A stretch of 64,000 nucleotides of DNA from Serratia marcescens (GCF_006715005.1 NZ_VFMJ01000001.1:5332001-5396000), one strand, 5' to 3'; shown: positions 17,503-26,628, counted from the stretch's first letter. Translations and numbers: made by a program. Notes: a model not told the origin generated them from the letters alone.

Positions 17503-18798
17503 TTAAAACGCGGGTGGCGCGCTTTCACTGCGCCATTGAATGGCCGTCGGCGTTGTTCCAAGATCAAATGGCTTGTGGTCTAACGCCCGATTAAGAATAC
17601 GGGCCGACCGCCATGCCATCAGGCTCAACTGCGGATCGGCAATGCCGTGATTGTGCATACTGGCGTTCATGGCGAATAAGCAGTTCTCCGCCGGGCCTTC
17701 CCACTCAAAGGTAAAGTCTGGGGCGATGCGGTATTCGCCATCCGCAGTGGTCAGCAAGCGGTGGGCCAGAGGCTCAAGGAACTCTGGCGTGGCCGTCTGA
17801 TAACCGGTGGCGAAGATCACCACGTCCGCCTTGAAGGCTTCTTCGCCGTGATCGAGATGATGACGCGTTTCGAGTTGGTAGGCGTTATCCAGCGTGTGTT
17901 TCACGGCCGTCAGTGAACGGCTGGGCAGCAGCCGCACCCATAATTTCTCGCGCAGGACGTCGAAGCGGTGGTACATGGCGCGATAAATCGCCAGCAGCGA
18001 CTCACTGGTGATACCGTCTGAGGTCATCTTCTGTTCGGCCAGCATATGCCGTTTGGCCGCGCTATCCAGTGAGTAAAAGCTCTCGACGTAATCGGGCGTG
18101 AAGTATTCGTTGGCAAAGGCCGCTTCATCGAGCGCATTGTAGTTGTTGCGGCGCGATATCCAGTCGAGCTGCTCCGGTTGCCCCCATTCCCCTTTAAAAA
18201 TATTCAGGAACAGATCGGCGCCGCTCTGGCCGCCGCCGACGATCGCCACGCGTTTGCCGGTCAGATCGGGGTTGCGCAGCATCATTTCGCTGGCGTGGAA
18301 ACAGCGATCGCTTTGCGCCGTCACGCAATCAGGCAGCTTTATTTTCTTGCCAATACCGATACTTACGTGCCTGGCGTGGAAGACCTTATTCGAGGTGGTC
18401 ACCACGAACTGGCGCTGTCGATCGTCGAACTCAATCCGCTGAACGTCTTGGTTGAATGCCAACGAGCCCATCCCGCCGGCGGCCCAGGTGAGGTAATCGG
18501 CGAACTCTTCACGCGATGCGGTGCGCTGTTCCGTCGTCAGGAAACGATAAAACTTCCTGTTTTTTACCAGATAGTTGAGAAAGCTGTAGCGATTGGTGGG
18601 AGCAACCGCGCTCACCAAGTCTTTTAAAAAGTTGGTCTGCATGCTGCAATCTGCCAGGATCATCCCTGGGTGCCAGGAAAAATGAGGTTTGCGCTCCAGG
18701 AATTGCCCCGTAAACCCCTCTATTTCACTGCCTAAGGCCGCCAGGCTAAGATTCGACGGACCAAGGCCAATACCGATGATATCCAAACGCTGATTCAT
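17503..18798 (-). CDS. L-lysine/L-ornithine N-hydroxylase (IucD/PvdA family)
   Basis: A flavin monooxygenase that hydroxylates the side-chain amine of lysine or ornithine, the first step of hydroxamate siderophore synthesis. The 431 residues contain the FAD-binding GIGLGPSNLSLAA (residues 10-22), the NADPH-binding VAIVGGGQSGADLFLN (~residue 184) and the C-terminal ATGYQT signature (~residue 347). Length matches IucD. No aerobactin synthetase (IucA/IucC), acetyltransferase or NRPS gene is next to it; the only partner is the TupA-type ATP-grasp gene. A Fur-box-like site upstream supports iron control. Lysine versus ornithine cannot be decided here. Confidence 0.9.
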   Translation of the reverse strand: MNQRLDIIGIGLGPSNLSLAALGSEIEGFTGQFLERKPHFSWHPGMILADCSMQTNFLKDLVSAVAPTNRYSFLNYLVKNRKFYRFLTTEQRTASREEFADYLTWAAGGMGSLAFNQDVQRIEFDDRQRQFVVTTSNKVFHARHVSIGIGKKIKLPDCVTAQSDRCFHASEMMLRNPDLTGKRVAIVGGGQSGADLFLNIFKGEWGQPEQLDWISRRNNYNALDEAAFANEYFTPDYVESFYSLDSAAKRHMLAEQKMTSDGITSESLLAIYRAMYHRFDVLREKLWVRLLPSRSLTAVKHTLDNAYQLETRHHLDHGEEAFKADVVIFATGYQTATPEFLEPLAHRLLTTADGEYRIAPDFTFEWEGPAENCLFAMNASMHNHGIADPQLSLMAWRSARILNRALDHKPFDLGTTPTAIQWRSESAPPAF

Positions 18799-18811
18799 TA
18801 ATAAGCTCCAG

Positions 18812-18830
18812 TATAATGAGAATAATACCC
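18812..18830 (-). promoter_or_regulatory. Fur-box-like site upstream of the N-hydroxylase gene
   Basis: Thirteen of 19 positions match the Fur consensus, with ATAATGA and AAT blocks intact, 14 bp upstream of the hydroxylase start. Repression of the hydroxylase/ATP-grasp pair by iron would follow. Confidence 0.5.
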
Positions 18831-20255
18831 AGAAATACGGCTGCAGATAGGGTGGCTTATAGCAACCAGGCTGCCTTTTTCTTATAAGTAAGCTTCACGA
18901 ATTAAATTGAATTAAAATGTGTACGGGCCAGAAATACCGAATTTTTAAATGCCCGTTTAGAATTAGGTAGCACATCAGGTAAAGGCTACGGGCAAATTTC
19001 TTTCCATGAAAATCCCTATAAAAGCTTGCATGTGGTTTTAATGACTATTCCTAAGTAAAAATCCGATATCCCTGAGCCACGACGCCATGAAAACGATCGC
19101 CTGAAGCGGCTACTCATCGTATGGGTTCTCATCTGATTTCTGGTTTCTGGTGTATGTGCCAGCCTGCGTTCGTTTTGCATTTCCGGGATCGGGTTTCCGT
19201 TGCTTAGAATAACCCTAAAATAGGCGCTGAGAAGGTGAAATAACGTGATATTAAAAGCCGGGCGCTTTTTGCAAAGATGAAATCGGAAGTGAAATTATGA
19301 AATCGGTTGATTAAGTTGTTTTTTGTTAATTTATTCAATGCATTATACGGTTTTCTACGGAAGGGGTTAAACCCGTTTTTTCGGAGCGGGCGCACGCTTC
19401 CCAGTGTTGTTACCGTTGATCACCGTGAGATTTTACCCTCAGTGGCATAAACCGATGTACGCGAATTATTTGCGTTAACTACCTGGTTTACCGTTTGTTG
19501 AACTTGCGCGGGACGAGGTTTGTCAGGAAAGGAGGTTTTTTTGAGCTGGGAATGAAAGATTCTGGCCACGACGGCGAAGTGAGCAAGACCTATCCGGCAA
19601 TCATTTTGGTGCACGTTAACCGACCACGACAACAAAAATACCTCAGTTAATTCGACGCATTCTTACTCTTCAGACAGGGCGAAACAGTTGCCGGATCACA
19701 GGAATGAATAGGATTGCGTTTTTGAAAGTCGAAATGCTTATGGTAGTGGCAGAGATCTGGCGGGGATCAGCATCTCATTCAATACCTCACCCGGCAAAAT
19801 TACATCGAAACTCGTGCTATGCTGCCAGCGCTAAAATCTCATGCAATCCAGGGAATGCCATAATTCCTTCATTATTACGAGATACAGAATAATGTAATTG
19901 GATTTCTTTTTGATTATTAGTATGCCAACTTATCTGCAAACAATTAATTTTATTGTCCTGATTAACTTGCCTACGGCATTCCGTTAACACTTTTTCGGTC
20001 TGAAGGACGTCATTAATAGGGTGCTCGGCGCCGATAAATTCACGCTTGGCAGGGCAATGCAATTTCCAAATTAATGCTGGAATATTCCCCTTTTTGGCCG
20101 CCGGCTTTGCAGATATAGCTGAAATTTTGCACGCTATTTACCGGCTGAAAAATATTCTAATAATGCAGGCGTCGTTTTAGCGATCAGAACCTGTACGGTC
20201 AGGTAGTGTAAATCCTAAAAGAAAAAAAACGTCATAGGCGGGTTCTTCTAAATAG
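18831..20255. other. Gene-poor, AT-rich stretch left of the ICE attachment site
   Basis: About 1.4 kb with no gene I can name. Short reading frames exist but lack ribosome sites and recognisable motifs. One minus-strand frame (about 19820-20130) reads through more than 100 sense codons with plausible composition but no good start; it may be a decayed gene. A region like this beside a tRNA integration site is often a graveyard of earlier insertions. Confidence 0.4.
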
Positions 20256-20899
20256 TGGTGCCCGGACTCGGACAACCGGCGCTTGCGCCGCGTTGAACAG
20301 CGCTTCAGCGCTGGCCCGTAGGGTGAGGCCTTTGGGCCGAATAATCGAACGCAGTTCGATGGAGAGTCCGCACCCCAGAAAGCGAAAAACCCGCCATAGG
20401 CGGGTTATTCTGAATATGGTGCCCGGACTCGGACAACCGGCGCTTGCGCCGCGTTGAACAGCGCTTCAGCGCTGGCCCGTAGGGTGAGGCCTTTGGGCCG
20501 AATAATCGAACGCAGTTCGATGGAGAGTCCGTACCCCAGAAAGCAAAAACCCAGCCATAGGCTGGGTTCTCTAAATATGGTGCCCGGACTCGGACAACCG
20601 GCGCTTGCGCCGCGTTGAACAGCGCTTCAGCGCTGGCCCGTAGGGTGAGGCCTTTGGGCCGAATAATCGAACGCAGTTCGATGGAGAGTCCGTACCCCAA
20701 AAAGCAAAAACCCAGCCATAGGCTGGGTTCTCTAAATATGGTGCCCGGACTCGGACAACCGGCGCTTTCGCCGCGTTGAACAGCGCTTCAGCGCTGGCCC
20801 GTAGGGTGAGGCCTTTGGGCCGAATAATCGAACGCAGTTCGATGGAGAGTCCGCACCCCAGAAAGCGAAAAACCCGCCATAGGCGGGTTATTCTGAATA
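20256..20899 (-). repeat. Four tandem 161-bp units, each starting with a tRNA-Phe 3' tail
   Basis: The 17-bp block TGGTGCCCGGACTCGGA, the complement of the last 17 nt of tRNA-Phe, recurs at 20256, 20417, 20578, 20739 and 20900, a spacing of exactly 161 bp. Each unit also holds a terminator hairpin (AACCCGCC / GGCGGGTT, or CCCAGCC / GGCTGGG in two copies) and two GC-rich dyads (CGGCGCTTGCGCCG and CAGCGCTTCAGCGCTG). Read on the minus strand the order is tRNA tail, terminator, spacer, next tail. This resembles the tyrT repeats of E. coli, where each unit also carries a tRNA 3' end. Copies differ by only a few bases. Confidence 0.9.
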
Positions 20900-20949
20900 T
20901 GGTGCCCGGACTCGGAATCGAACCAAGGACACGGGGATTTTCAATCCCC
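20900..20949 (-). other. ICE left attachment site: 50-bp tRNA-Phe 3' fragment
   Basis: The minus strand carries, without visible mismatch, the last 50 nt of an enterobacterial tRNA-Phe: the GAA anticodon loop, the T arm, the acceptor strand and CCA. Homology stops abruptly at 20949, where the 5' part of the tRNA should begin and ICE sequence starts instead. SPI-7 and relatives integrate at tRNA-Phe genes with direct repeats of about this length. The intact tRNA is expected at the far end of the element, outside the window. Confidence 0.9.
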
Positions 20950-21008
20950 GTGTCCTTGGTAACAAGATGTAAAAAGTGGGTAAGCTGTGGTTTTCTATGG
21001 TGTTTATG

Positions 21009-21029
21009 CTCGAATCAACTAAATTCGAG
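21009..21029. promoter_or_regulatory. Inverted repeat just upstream of parA, possible operator
   Basis: CTCGAAT (21009-21015) and ATTCGAG (21023-21029) form a perfect 7-bp dyad with a 7-bp spacer, ending 7 bp before the parA ATG. It could be an autoregulatory operator or a partition-type site. Confidence 0.4.
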
Positions 21030-21036
21030 TGTACAC

Positions 21037-21954
21037 ATGGACAATATCGTTAGAAAAGCCACTACTGCTTCTGTCAGTACCAAGCCTCAAATCGTGCCTA
21101 TGGTTTCAACCAAAGGCGGAGAGGGTAAATCCACGCAAAGTGCCAACCTTGCCGGCTTCCTTGCCGATGCAGGTAAAAAAACTCTCCTCATCGATGGTGA
21201 CCACTCCCAACCCACCGCAAGCAGCATTTTCTCCCTGGAATACGAGGCACCCAACGGTTTGTATGAACTGTTGATGAAGACTGTCGATCTCAACCAACCC
21301 GAAGAAATCATCTCCCGTTCTGTTATCCCTAATCTCGATGTCATCGTTTCCAACGATCCCCACGACCGTTTATCTTCTGCCATGTTGCATGCCCCTGATG
21401 GTCGTATGCGTCTGAAGAATGTTCTGCAACACCCTTTGTTCAACGAGTACGACGTCATCATCATTGACTCCAAAGGCGCGGCGTCTGTGATGCTAGAACT
21501 GATTCTGGTTGCCAGTACGGAGTTCGCTGTCGGTGTTATCAAGCCTATATTGCCGGATACGCGTGAGTTTCTGCGTGGCACATTGGGGTTGATGGAAGGA
21601 TTATTGCCGCTGACCAGCTACGGCATTGCGTTACCGCGTGTCCGTATTCTGACGAACTGCATGGAGTACACGAATCTGGATTGGCAGACCCTGAACAGTC
21701 TGCGCGGCATTATCGATAACGGGCAGTATCTGCGTGCAGATACCTTCGACGTCTCCCTTCTCGACACCATCATCCCCAAGCTTGAAATTTACAAAATGGG
21801 GCATGCTTCCGGCCAACCTGTTCATCGTCTTGAAAGAACCACCACACGCACATCAACGCTCGCTGCTGCGGACACTATGTATGAGCTGGCCCGCGAGTTG
21901 TTCCCTCACTGGGTTGCCGACTTTGACGTTCTGCGTAAGGAGGCAAATCAATGA
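21037..21954 (+). CDS. parA: ParA/Soj-type partition ATPase of the ICE
   Basis: A 305-residue ATPase that probably stabilises the excised element. The deviant Walker A motif KGGEGKST sits at residues 26-33, with TLLIDGDHSQPTAS following and DVIIIDSKGAA as the Walker B region. The ATG at 21037 is chosen because the longer reading frame runs back into the attachment site and tRNA repeats. In SPI-7, PFGI-1 and ICEclc-type elements a parA gene lies at the end of the element opposite to the integrase, as here. The next gene starts inside its stop codon. Confidence 0.92.
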   Translation: MDNIVRKATTASVSTKPQIVPMVSTKGGEGKSTQSANLAGFLADAGKKTLLIDGDHSQPTASSIFSLEYEAPNGLYELLMKTVDLNQPEEIISRSVIPNLDVIVSNDPHDRLSSAMLHAPDGRMRLKNVLQHPLFNEYDVIIIDSKGAASVMLELILVASTEFAVGVIKPILPDTREFLRGTLGLMEGLLPLTSYGIALPRVRILTNCMEYTNLDWQTLNSLRGIIDNGQYLRADTFDVSLLDTIIPKLEIYKMGHASGQPVHRLERTTTRTSTLAAADTMYELARELFPHWVADFDVLRKEANQ

Positions 21955-22616
21955 ATATTGAACAGCTAGTGACCTTTCTTAATGAACAGCGCGAGTTAGC
22001 CGCACCTGCACCCTGGCAGGTTCTTGAACTCTATAGCGATGGCGTCACTGTCGTGGATGTCAACGGCTTCGAGCATGTGGAAATCCCTAATGTCGCGATT
22101 GTTCCAGACTGGGAAAAACTTGGGCTTGAGCACTGGTCGGATAACGGTGGGAGCCGTGATGTGAGTCTTGAGGAGCAACGGGCTAATGGTTATCTGGCCG
22201 CTGCAGCACCACAGCTACTGGCTTACGTCAATGTGCTTAACCGTAATTTGGAAACCACGGAGAATGCGCTGCGCCGCATGCTGAAAATGCATGCGTTGAT
22301 GATGGCAAAAACCAATCATGCTGCCAGCTTCTATGATGCTGAATGTCTTCACGAAATAGCCGAGGCTCCGTATGAGGCCGCCGCGGTACTTGAACACATC
22401 TGTGGCGCCGATGCCGAGAATACGCACCTAAAAGAGGCAACTTGCGTAGGGTGCGGTTGTACAGATGGTCATGCTTGCCTGGATAAAAACAGCAAGCCAT
22501 GCAGTTGGCTCAAGGTCAATCGTGAAACCGGGATGGGGGTATGTTCATGCTGTCCGACTTTTCTTAAGCACCCGTTAACAACTGACGGTGAAGGATCGGA
22601 GGTGCGTCATGGCTGA
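21951..22616 (+). CDS. ICE protein of unknown function with Cys-rich C-terminus
   Basis: A 221-residue soluble protein between parA and the helicase gene, overlapping each by 4-8 nt. The first ~150 residues resemble nothing I recognise. The C-terminus has a dense cysteine cluster (CVGCGCTDGHACL at residue ~174, then PCSWL and VCSCC), which looks like a zinc or iron-sulfur site. Position suggests a role in replication or partition of the element. Confidence 0.75.
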   Translation: MNIEQLVTFLNEQRELAAPAPWQVLELYSDGVTVVDVNGFEHVEIPNVAIVPDWEKLGLEHWSDNGGSRDVSLEEQRANGYLAAAAPQLLAYVNVLNRNLETTENALRRMLKMHALMMAKTNHAASFYDAECLHEIAEAPYEAAAVLEHICGADAENTHLKEATCVGCGCTDGHACLDKNSKPCSWLKVNRETGMGVCSCCPTFLKHPLTTDGEGSEVRHG

Positions 22617-23958
22617 TATGCATATTCCTTATTCTTCGGATGCCGAGCAGGCCGTTCTCGGCGGCTTGATGCTGGATAACGAGCGGTGGGATGACATTCT
22701 GCCATTAGTTGGAGATCGTGATTTTTATCTGGCGGTACATCGTCGTATTTTCCAGGCCATGGTTCGCCTAATGGCTGTTCAGCAGCCGATTGATCTGATT
22801 ACGCTCCATGAATCACTGGAACAAAACGGTGAGCTCGAACAGGTAGGCGGTTTTGCCTATCTGGCGGAGTTGTCTAAAAACACACCGAGCGCAGCCAATA
22901 TTGTCGCCTATGCCGGGATTGTCGCTGAACGCAGTCGACTGCGTAGCCTGTTGCAGCTCGGGCGTGAATTGAGCGCTGATGCTGCTCATCCCCGCGCAGA
23001 TTCTGCCGCCCTGACCGAAAGGGCTGAACAGCAATTGTTCCAGCTCTCTGAGCAAACCCACTCACAGCAGAATGTCAGCCTGACCGATGGGCTGAATGCT
23101 GTCGTGACCTATCTGGAGACGGTGAATGGCGGTAATGGGATCACCGGTACCCCGACTGGCTTCTCTGAGCTTGATGTGATGACGTGTGGTTTGCAACCGG
23201 GAGATTTGGTTTTGCTTGCCGCACGGCCGTCGATGGGTAAAACCGCCTTTGCGTTGAGCGCTTACACTGGCGCGCTTCGTGGCACGGAGAAACCGGCATT
23301 CTTCTTTAGCCTGGAAATGCCGCGCGAGCAGTTGCTGCAACGCCTGATTGCTGTTGACGGGCGGGTTGAACTTTCAAGGCTGCGCAGCGGCCAGTTGGAT
23401 GATGAAGACTGGGCGCGTATTTCCAAAGCGATGGAGCGGTTGTTGCCATTGGAAAACCGCCTGATTATTGACGATGAATCGTATTTGACCCCCGCACTGC
23501 TGCGTTCCAGGGCACGGCGCTATACCCGGTTGTATGGTAATCCGTGTTTAATCATGGTTGATTACCTGCAGCTGATGCGTTGCCCTGGCCAGGAAAACCG
23601 CACTCAGGAAATTTCAGAAATTTCCCGCAGTCTGAAAGCACTGGCCAAAGAACTTGATTGTCCCGTTGTTGCGCTATCTCAACTGAACCGTCAGTTGGAA
23701 AGCCGTGCTGACAAACGCCCCTTTAATGGTGACCTGCGAGACTCCGGCGCGCTGGAGCAGGATGCCGATGTGATCGTTTTCATCTACCGTGATGAGGTCT
23801 ATCACGCTGAGTCTGATGATGCCGGCACGGCAGAAATTATCATTGGTAAGCAGCGGCAGGGTGCAACGGGTACCGTTCGCGTCAAGTTTGAAGGGCAATT
23901 CACCGCGTTCAGCGACCTCCAAGACGGTCAATATGACCAATATGCGGGGAGGGCGTAA
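22609..23958 (+). CDS. dnaB: Replicative DNA helicase, DnaB-like
   Basis: A 449-residue hexameric helicase, probably driving replication of the excised or transferred element. The N-terminal DnaB domain opens with SSDAEQAVLGGLMLD. The RecA-like domain has Walker A ARPSMGKTA (residues ~205-213), LIMVDYLQLM (Walker B) and the H4-type DLRDSGALEQDADVI. GGAGG lies 6 nt before the ATG at 22609. SPI-7-type islands carry a dnaB homologue in this position. Confidence 0.93.
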   Translation: MADMHIPYSSDAEQAVLGGLMLDNERWDDILPLVGDRDFYLAVHRRIFQAMVRLMAVQQPIDLITLHESLEQNGELEQVGGFAYLAELSKNTPSAANIVAYAGIVAERSRLRSLLQLGRELSADAAHPRADSAALTERAEQQLFQLSEQTHSQQNVSLTDGLNAVVTYLETVNGGNGITGTPTGFSELDVMTCGLQPGDLVLLAARPSMGKTAFALSAYTGALRGTEKPAFFFSLEMPREQLLQRLIAVDGRVELSRLRSGQLDDEDWARISKAMERLLPLENRLIIDDESYLTPALLRSRARRYTRLYGNPCLIMVDYLQLMRCPGQENRTQEISEISRSLKALAKELDCPVVALSQLNRQLESRADKRPFNGDLRDSGALEQDADVIVFIYRDEVYHAESDDAGTAEIIIGKQRQGATGTVRVKFEGQFTAFSDLQDGQYDQYAGRA

Positions 23959-23960
23959 CC

Positions 23961-25697
23961 ATGGCGCGTCCTAAAACCAAGATCCTCGATTTGAACAGTG
24001 CTCTGCTCCAGCAGGGCAAGACTGCAGCAGGCACGCAACCTTTAGCCCCTGTGCTGGCGGAAACCCCTGTCAGTGAAATGCCGTTGGTATTGACCCTGGA
24101 TGAAGTGAACCCGAATCCGGATAACCCGCGTACCACCCGCAACCCCAAATATGATGATATTAAAGCGTCAATTCGGGGGCGGGGTTTGGACACGGTGCCA
24201 AAAGTAACTCGTGATCCGGAGCGCCCTGAGCTGGGGTACTTCTTCAGTGATGGGGGGAATACGCGTTATGCGATCCTTTCCGAGCTCTGGCAAGAAACAG
24301 GAGAAGAGCGATTCTACCGCTTTTCTTGTGTGTTCAAGCCATGGCCAGGTCGGCTGTCCTGTGTCATTGGTCATTTGGCTGAAAATGAAGTGCGTGGAGA
24401 TCTGACGTTTATCGAAAAAGCGTTTGGGATCAAGCAGGCACGCACGCTTTTTGAAGAGCAATTGGGTAAAACAGTCTCTTTACGTGAGCTTTCAACGCTG
24501 TTGGGGGAGTCTGGCTATCCAGTCCATAGTTCTAACATTAGTCGGATGGAGGACACCGTCCAGTATCTGCACCCTTATATGCCAGCACTTCTTGAATCAG
24601 GTTTGGGGCGCCCTCAGATTCAGCACTTACTTGCATTGCGTGCTCATGCCGAAAAGACCTGGCTGGATTTTGTAATAGAGGGGGGATCTCAAGAGGCATT
24701 TAAGTCGGTATTCGGTAGGGTATGTTCTCAATTTAATGATCCTGAATTGTATTCACTGGATATGTTCCGTGATGAGTTGATCGGTGCCCTCATTAACGCG
24801 TTGCCACATCCGTTGCTCAATTATGACCGCTGGCTACTGGAGCTCGATCCCAAAGAGCAAAACCGGCGCAAGCACCTCGGTGAGCCTGAACCGGCATTAA
24901 CGCCTGAGCTGTCAGGCAAGGGCAATACTGTCGAACTGGCGCCAGCACTGCAGCAGGGAAATATCGGCGGACCGACGATACCTGAAGTACAGGGAGAAAG
25001 CTCTTCTTTGGTGCTGGACAGCGCGTTGCATGAATCAACGGGAGATGCCGATGATGGATCACAGAACGCCCAGGAAGAGGAAACGCCTGCAACTAAAACT
25101 GAACGCCGTGTTGAAACTCAGCCTGACTTATATGGTGCGCCTTCTGTGTTGTCGGGGGACGTTGAAACGGTTTTAGACGGTGAGAATACCACCGTCCCCA
25201 TGCCGGACCTTCATGAGTCGACAGCCCCTCATAGCAATAACGTGACACAGCCAAAGCAAGGTGTAACCCCTGTTGCAGAGGTGCCTTTTGCCGAGGTAGG
25301 ACTTGAGCCGGTCTCCTCCATCTGGGCTATTTCTGCCCTGCAGGATGATATCGAGCACCTGCAGGTGATCACCTTCCGATTGGCATTTGAACTGGCCGAA
25401 GTGGCGGGCTGCGAGGCTGAAATCAAAGCCGACAAAGCCGACTTGCAGGCTGCCGGCTACGCATTGACTGCCGAACGTCCCTCTCGCTTCACCGCGTTAC
25501 TCCTGACCCTTGCCGGCAACAACCCGGACGGCGCCTTATCCAGCTCGCTCAATGAAGCCCTCATCGGGTCGGAAAATGCGGCTGACTGGCCGTTGCTTGA
25601 CGATATTCATGCCGTGAAATTGATGCGCCTTATTCGCGTCTTACGCCGTCTGCGTGAACTGCAGCGTGACTTATCTGCAACAGAGGAGACAGCCTGA
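23961..25697 (+). CDS. parB: ParB family partition protein of the ICE
   Basis: A 578-residue DNA-binding partition protein, longer than chromosomal ParB (~300). A ParB/Srx nuclease-fold domain spans residues ~45-130 (NPNPDNPRTTRNPKYDDI and SDGGNTRY at residues 96-103). A helix-turn-helix follows (VSLRELSTLLGES...SNISRMEDTV). A long low-complexity acidic linker (~310-460) precedes a helical C-terminal domain. It starts 2 nt after the helicase stop. Together with parA it makes up a partition system. Confidence 0.88.
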   Translation: MARPKTKILDLNSALLQQGKTAAGTQPLAPVLAETPVSEMPLVLTLDEVNPNPDNPRTTRNPKYDDIKASIRGRGLDTVPKVTRDPERPELGYFFSDGGNTRYAILSELWQETGEERFYRFSCVFKPWPGRLSCVIGHLAENEVRGDLTFIEKAFGIKQARTLFEEQLGKTVSLRELSTLLGESGYPVHSSNISRMEDTVQYLHPYMPALLESGLGRPQIQHLLALRAHAEKTWLDFVIEGGSQEAFKSVFGRVCSQFNDPELYSLDMFRDELIGALINALPHPLLNYDRWLLELDPKEQNRRKHLGEPEPALTPELSGKGNTVELAPALQQGNIGGPTIPEVQGESSSLVLDSALHESTGDADDGSQNAQEEETPATKTERRVETQPDLYGAPSVLSGDVETVLDGENTTVPMPDLHESTAPHSNNVTQPKQGVTPVAEVPFAEVGLEPVSSIWAISALQDDIEHLQVITFRLAFELAEVAGCEAEIKADKADLQAAGYALTAERPSRFTALLLTLAGNNPDGALSSSLNEALIGSENAADWPLLDDIHAVKLMRLIRVLRRLRELQRDLSATEETA

Positions 25698-26419
25698 TGA
25701 GCCATTCACAACGACAGGTGCGCCTGGTGAAACTGGTGCGCAAACTGCTTGAGCTGGCCCGTAGCAACAGTAATGCGCATGAGGCTGGACTGGCGTTAGC
25801 CCGGGCGCAAAAACTGATGGAGAAATACGGTATCAGCGAGCTGGAAGCCAGCCTGTCATCTATTCAGACGGCACCGAGCCGGGGAGCGCCTTCCGAAGCG
25901 AAACAAAAACTGCCTGAATGGATGTCCGGGCTGGCGTGGGCGATTGCCCGCGCCTTTGGATGCCGTTTGTATTTTTCCTGGCGGGATACCGCGTCGGGCC
26001 CGCGCCGCAACGTGACGTTCTACGGTTTTAGTGAGCGGCCGACCGTTGCGGCTTATGCGTTCGATGTGCTGAGCCGGCAGTTGAAAGATGCGACTGCAGA
26101 CTACCTGAAAACCCAGAATAAGCGCCTGAAAATGAGCACGCGGCGTGCCCGAGCTGAGCAGTTTCGTGCCGGCTGGGTTGCCGGCGTCCGGAGAGTCATC
26201 ACGACGTTTACCGTGACAGAACAGGAATGCGAGCTGATGGGAGCCTGGCTGGAAAGCCAAAAGATGGGGGAGTTGCAAACGCGCGCCCCGAAAACCTGCC
26301 GCGGTGATGATATTGCCCGTTTACGTGGATTCGAAGCAGGCCAGAACGCCCGTTTACACCAGGGTGTTCAGGGGGCTGTGACCACTGGCATTGGTTATCA
26401 GGGAGGACGCAATTCATGA
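25697..26419 (+). CDS. DUF2786 domain protein
   Basis: A 240-residue protein whose N-terminal ~45 residues (KLVRKLLELARSNSNAHEAGLALARAQKLMEKYGI) match the DUF2786 family, known from phages and ICEs but of unknown function. The remainder is a basic region of about 150 residues typical of DUF2786 partners. It overlaps parB by one base and the next gene by four, so it is part of the maintenance operon. Confidence 0.82.
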   Translation: MSHSQRQVRLVKLVRKLLELARSNSNAHEAGLALARAQKLMEKYGISELEASLSSIQTAPSRGAPSEAKQKLPEWMSGLAWAIARAFGCRLYFSWRDTASGPRRNVTFYGFSERPTVAAYAFDVLSRQLKDATADYLKTQNKRLKMSTRRARAEQFRAGWVAGVRRVITTFTVTEQECELMGAWLESQKMGELQTRAPKTCRGDDIARLRGFEAGQNARLHQGVQGAVTTGIGYQGGRNS

Positions 26420-26628
26420 ACCTTTATCTATTCCTTATCACAATGCTGTCCTTCATTTTTTGGTTCCTGTTTATGCGCGACGTTCCTGATCCCAGAACGT
26501 GGTTTAAGGACAAGGGCAAAAACTTCATTTCAGCGTTGCCATTCCTGTTCGTTTCCATGGTGTTGCTGGCATGCTTGTTTGCTGTTTTTTCGAGATATTT
26601 TTCCAAAATCCAGGGGGGGGCACTATGA
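26416..26628 (+). CDS. Small two-helix membrane protein
   Basis: Seventy residues with two hydrophobic segments (about 3-19 and 40-58) joined by a basic loop. The ATG overlaps the stop of the DUF2786 gene and its own end overlaps the next start. I do not recognise the family. Its neighbours suggest it belongs to the ICE operon rather than being a chance frame. Confidence 0.6.
   Translation: MNLYLFLITMLSFIFWFLFMRDVPDPRTWFKDKGKNFISALPFLFVSMVLLACLFAVFSRYFSKIQGGAL

Noticed and set aside
20305..20700. A 131-codon minus-strand frame across the tRNA repeats
   Set aside because: The 161-bp period is not a multiple of three, so the frame reads each unit differently; it has no ribosome site and is a by-product of the repeats.
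20256..20899. CRISPR array
   Set aside because: Units are 161 bp and nearly identical along their whole length, with no short repeat/unique spacer pattern and no cas genes.
20900..20949. Intact tRNA-Phe gene
   Set aside because: Only the 3' 50 nt are present; the 5' acceptor strand and D arm are replaced by ICE sequence.
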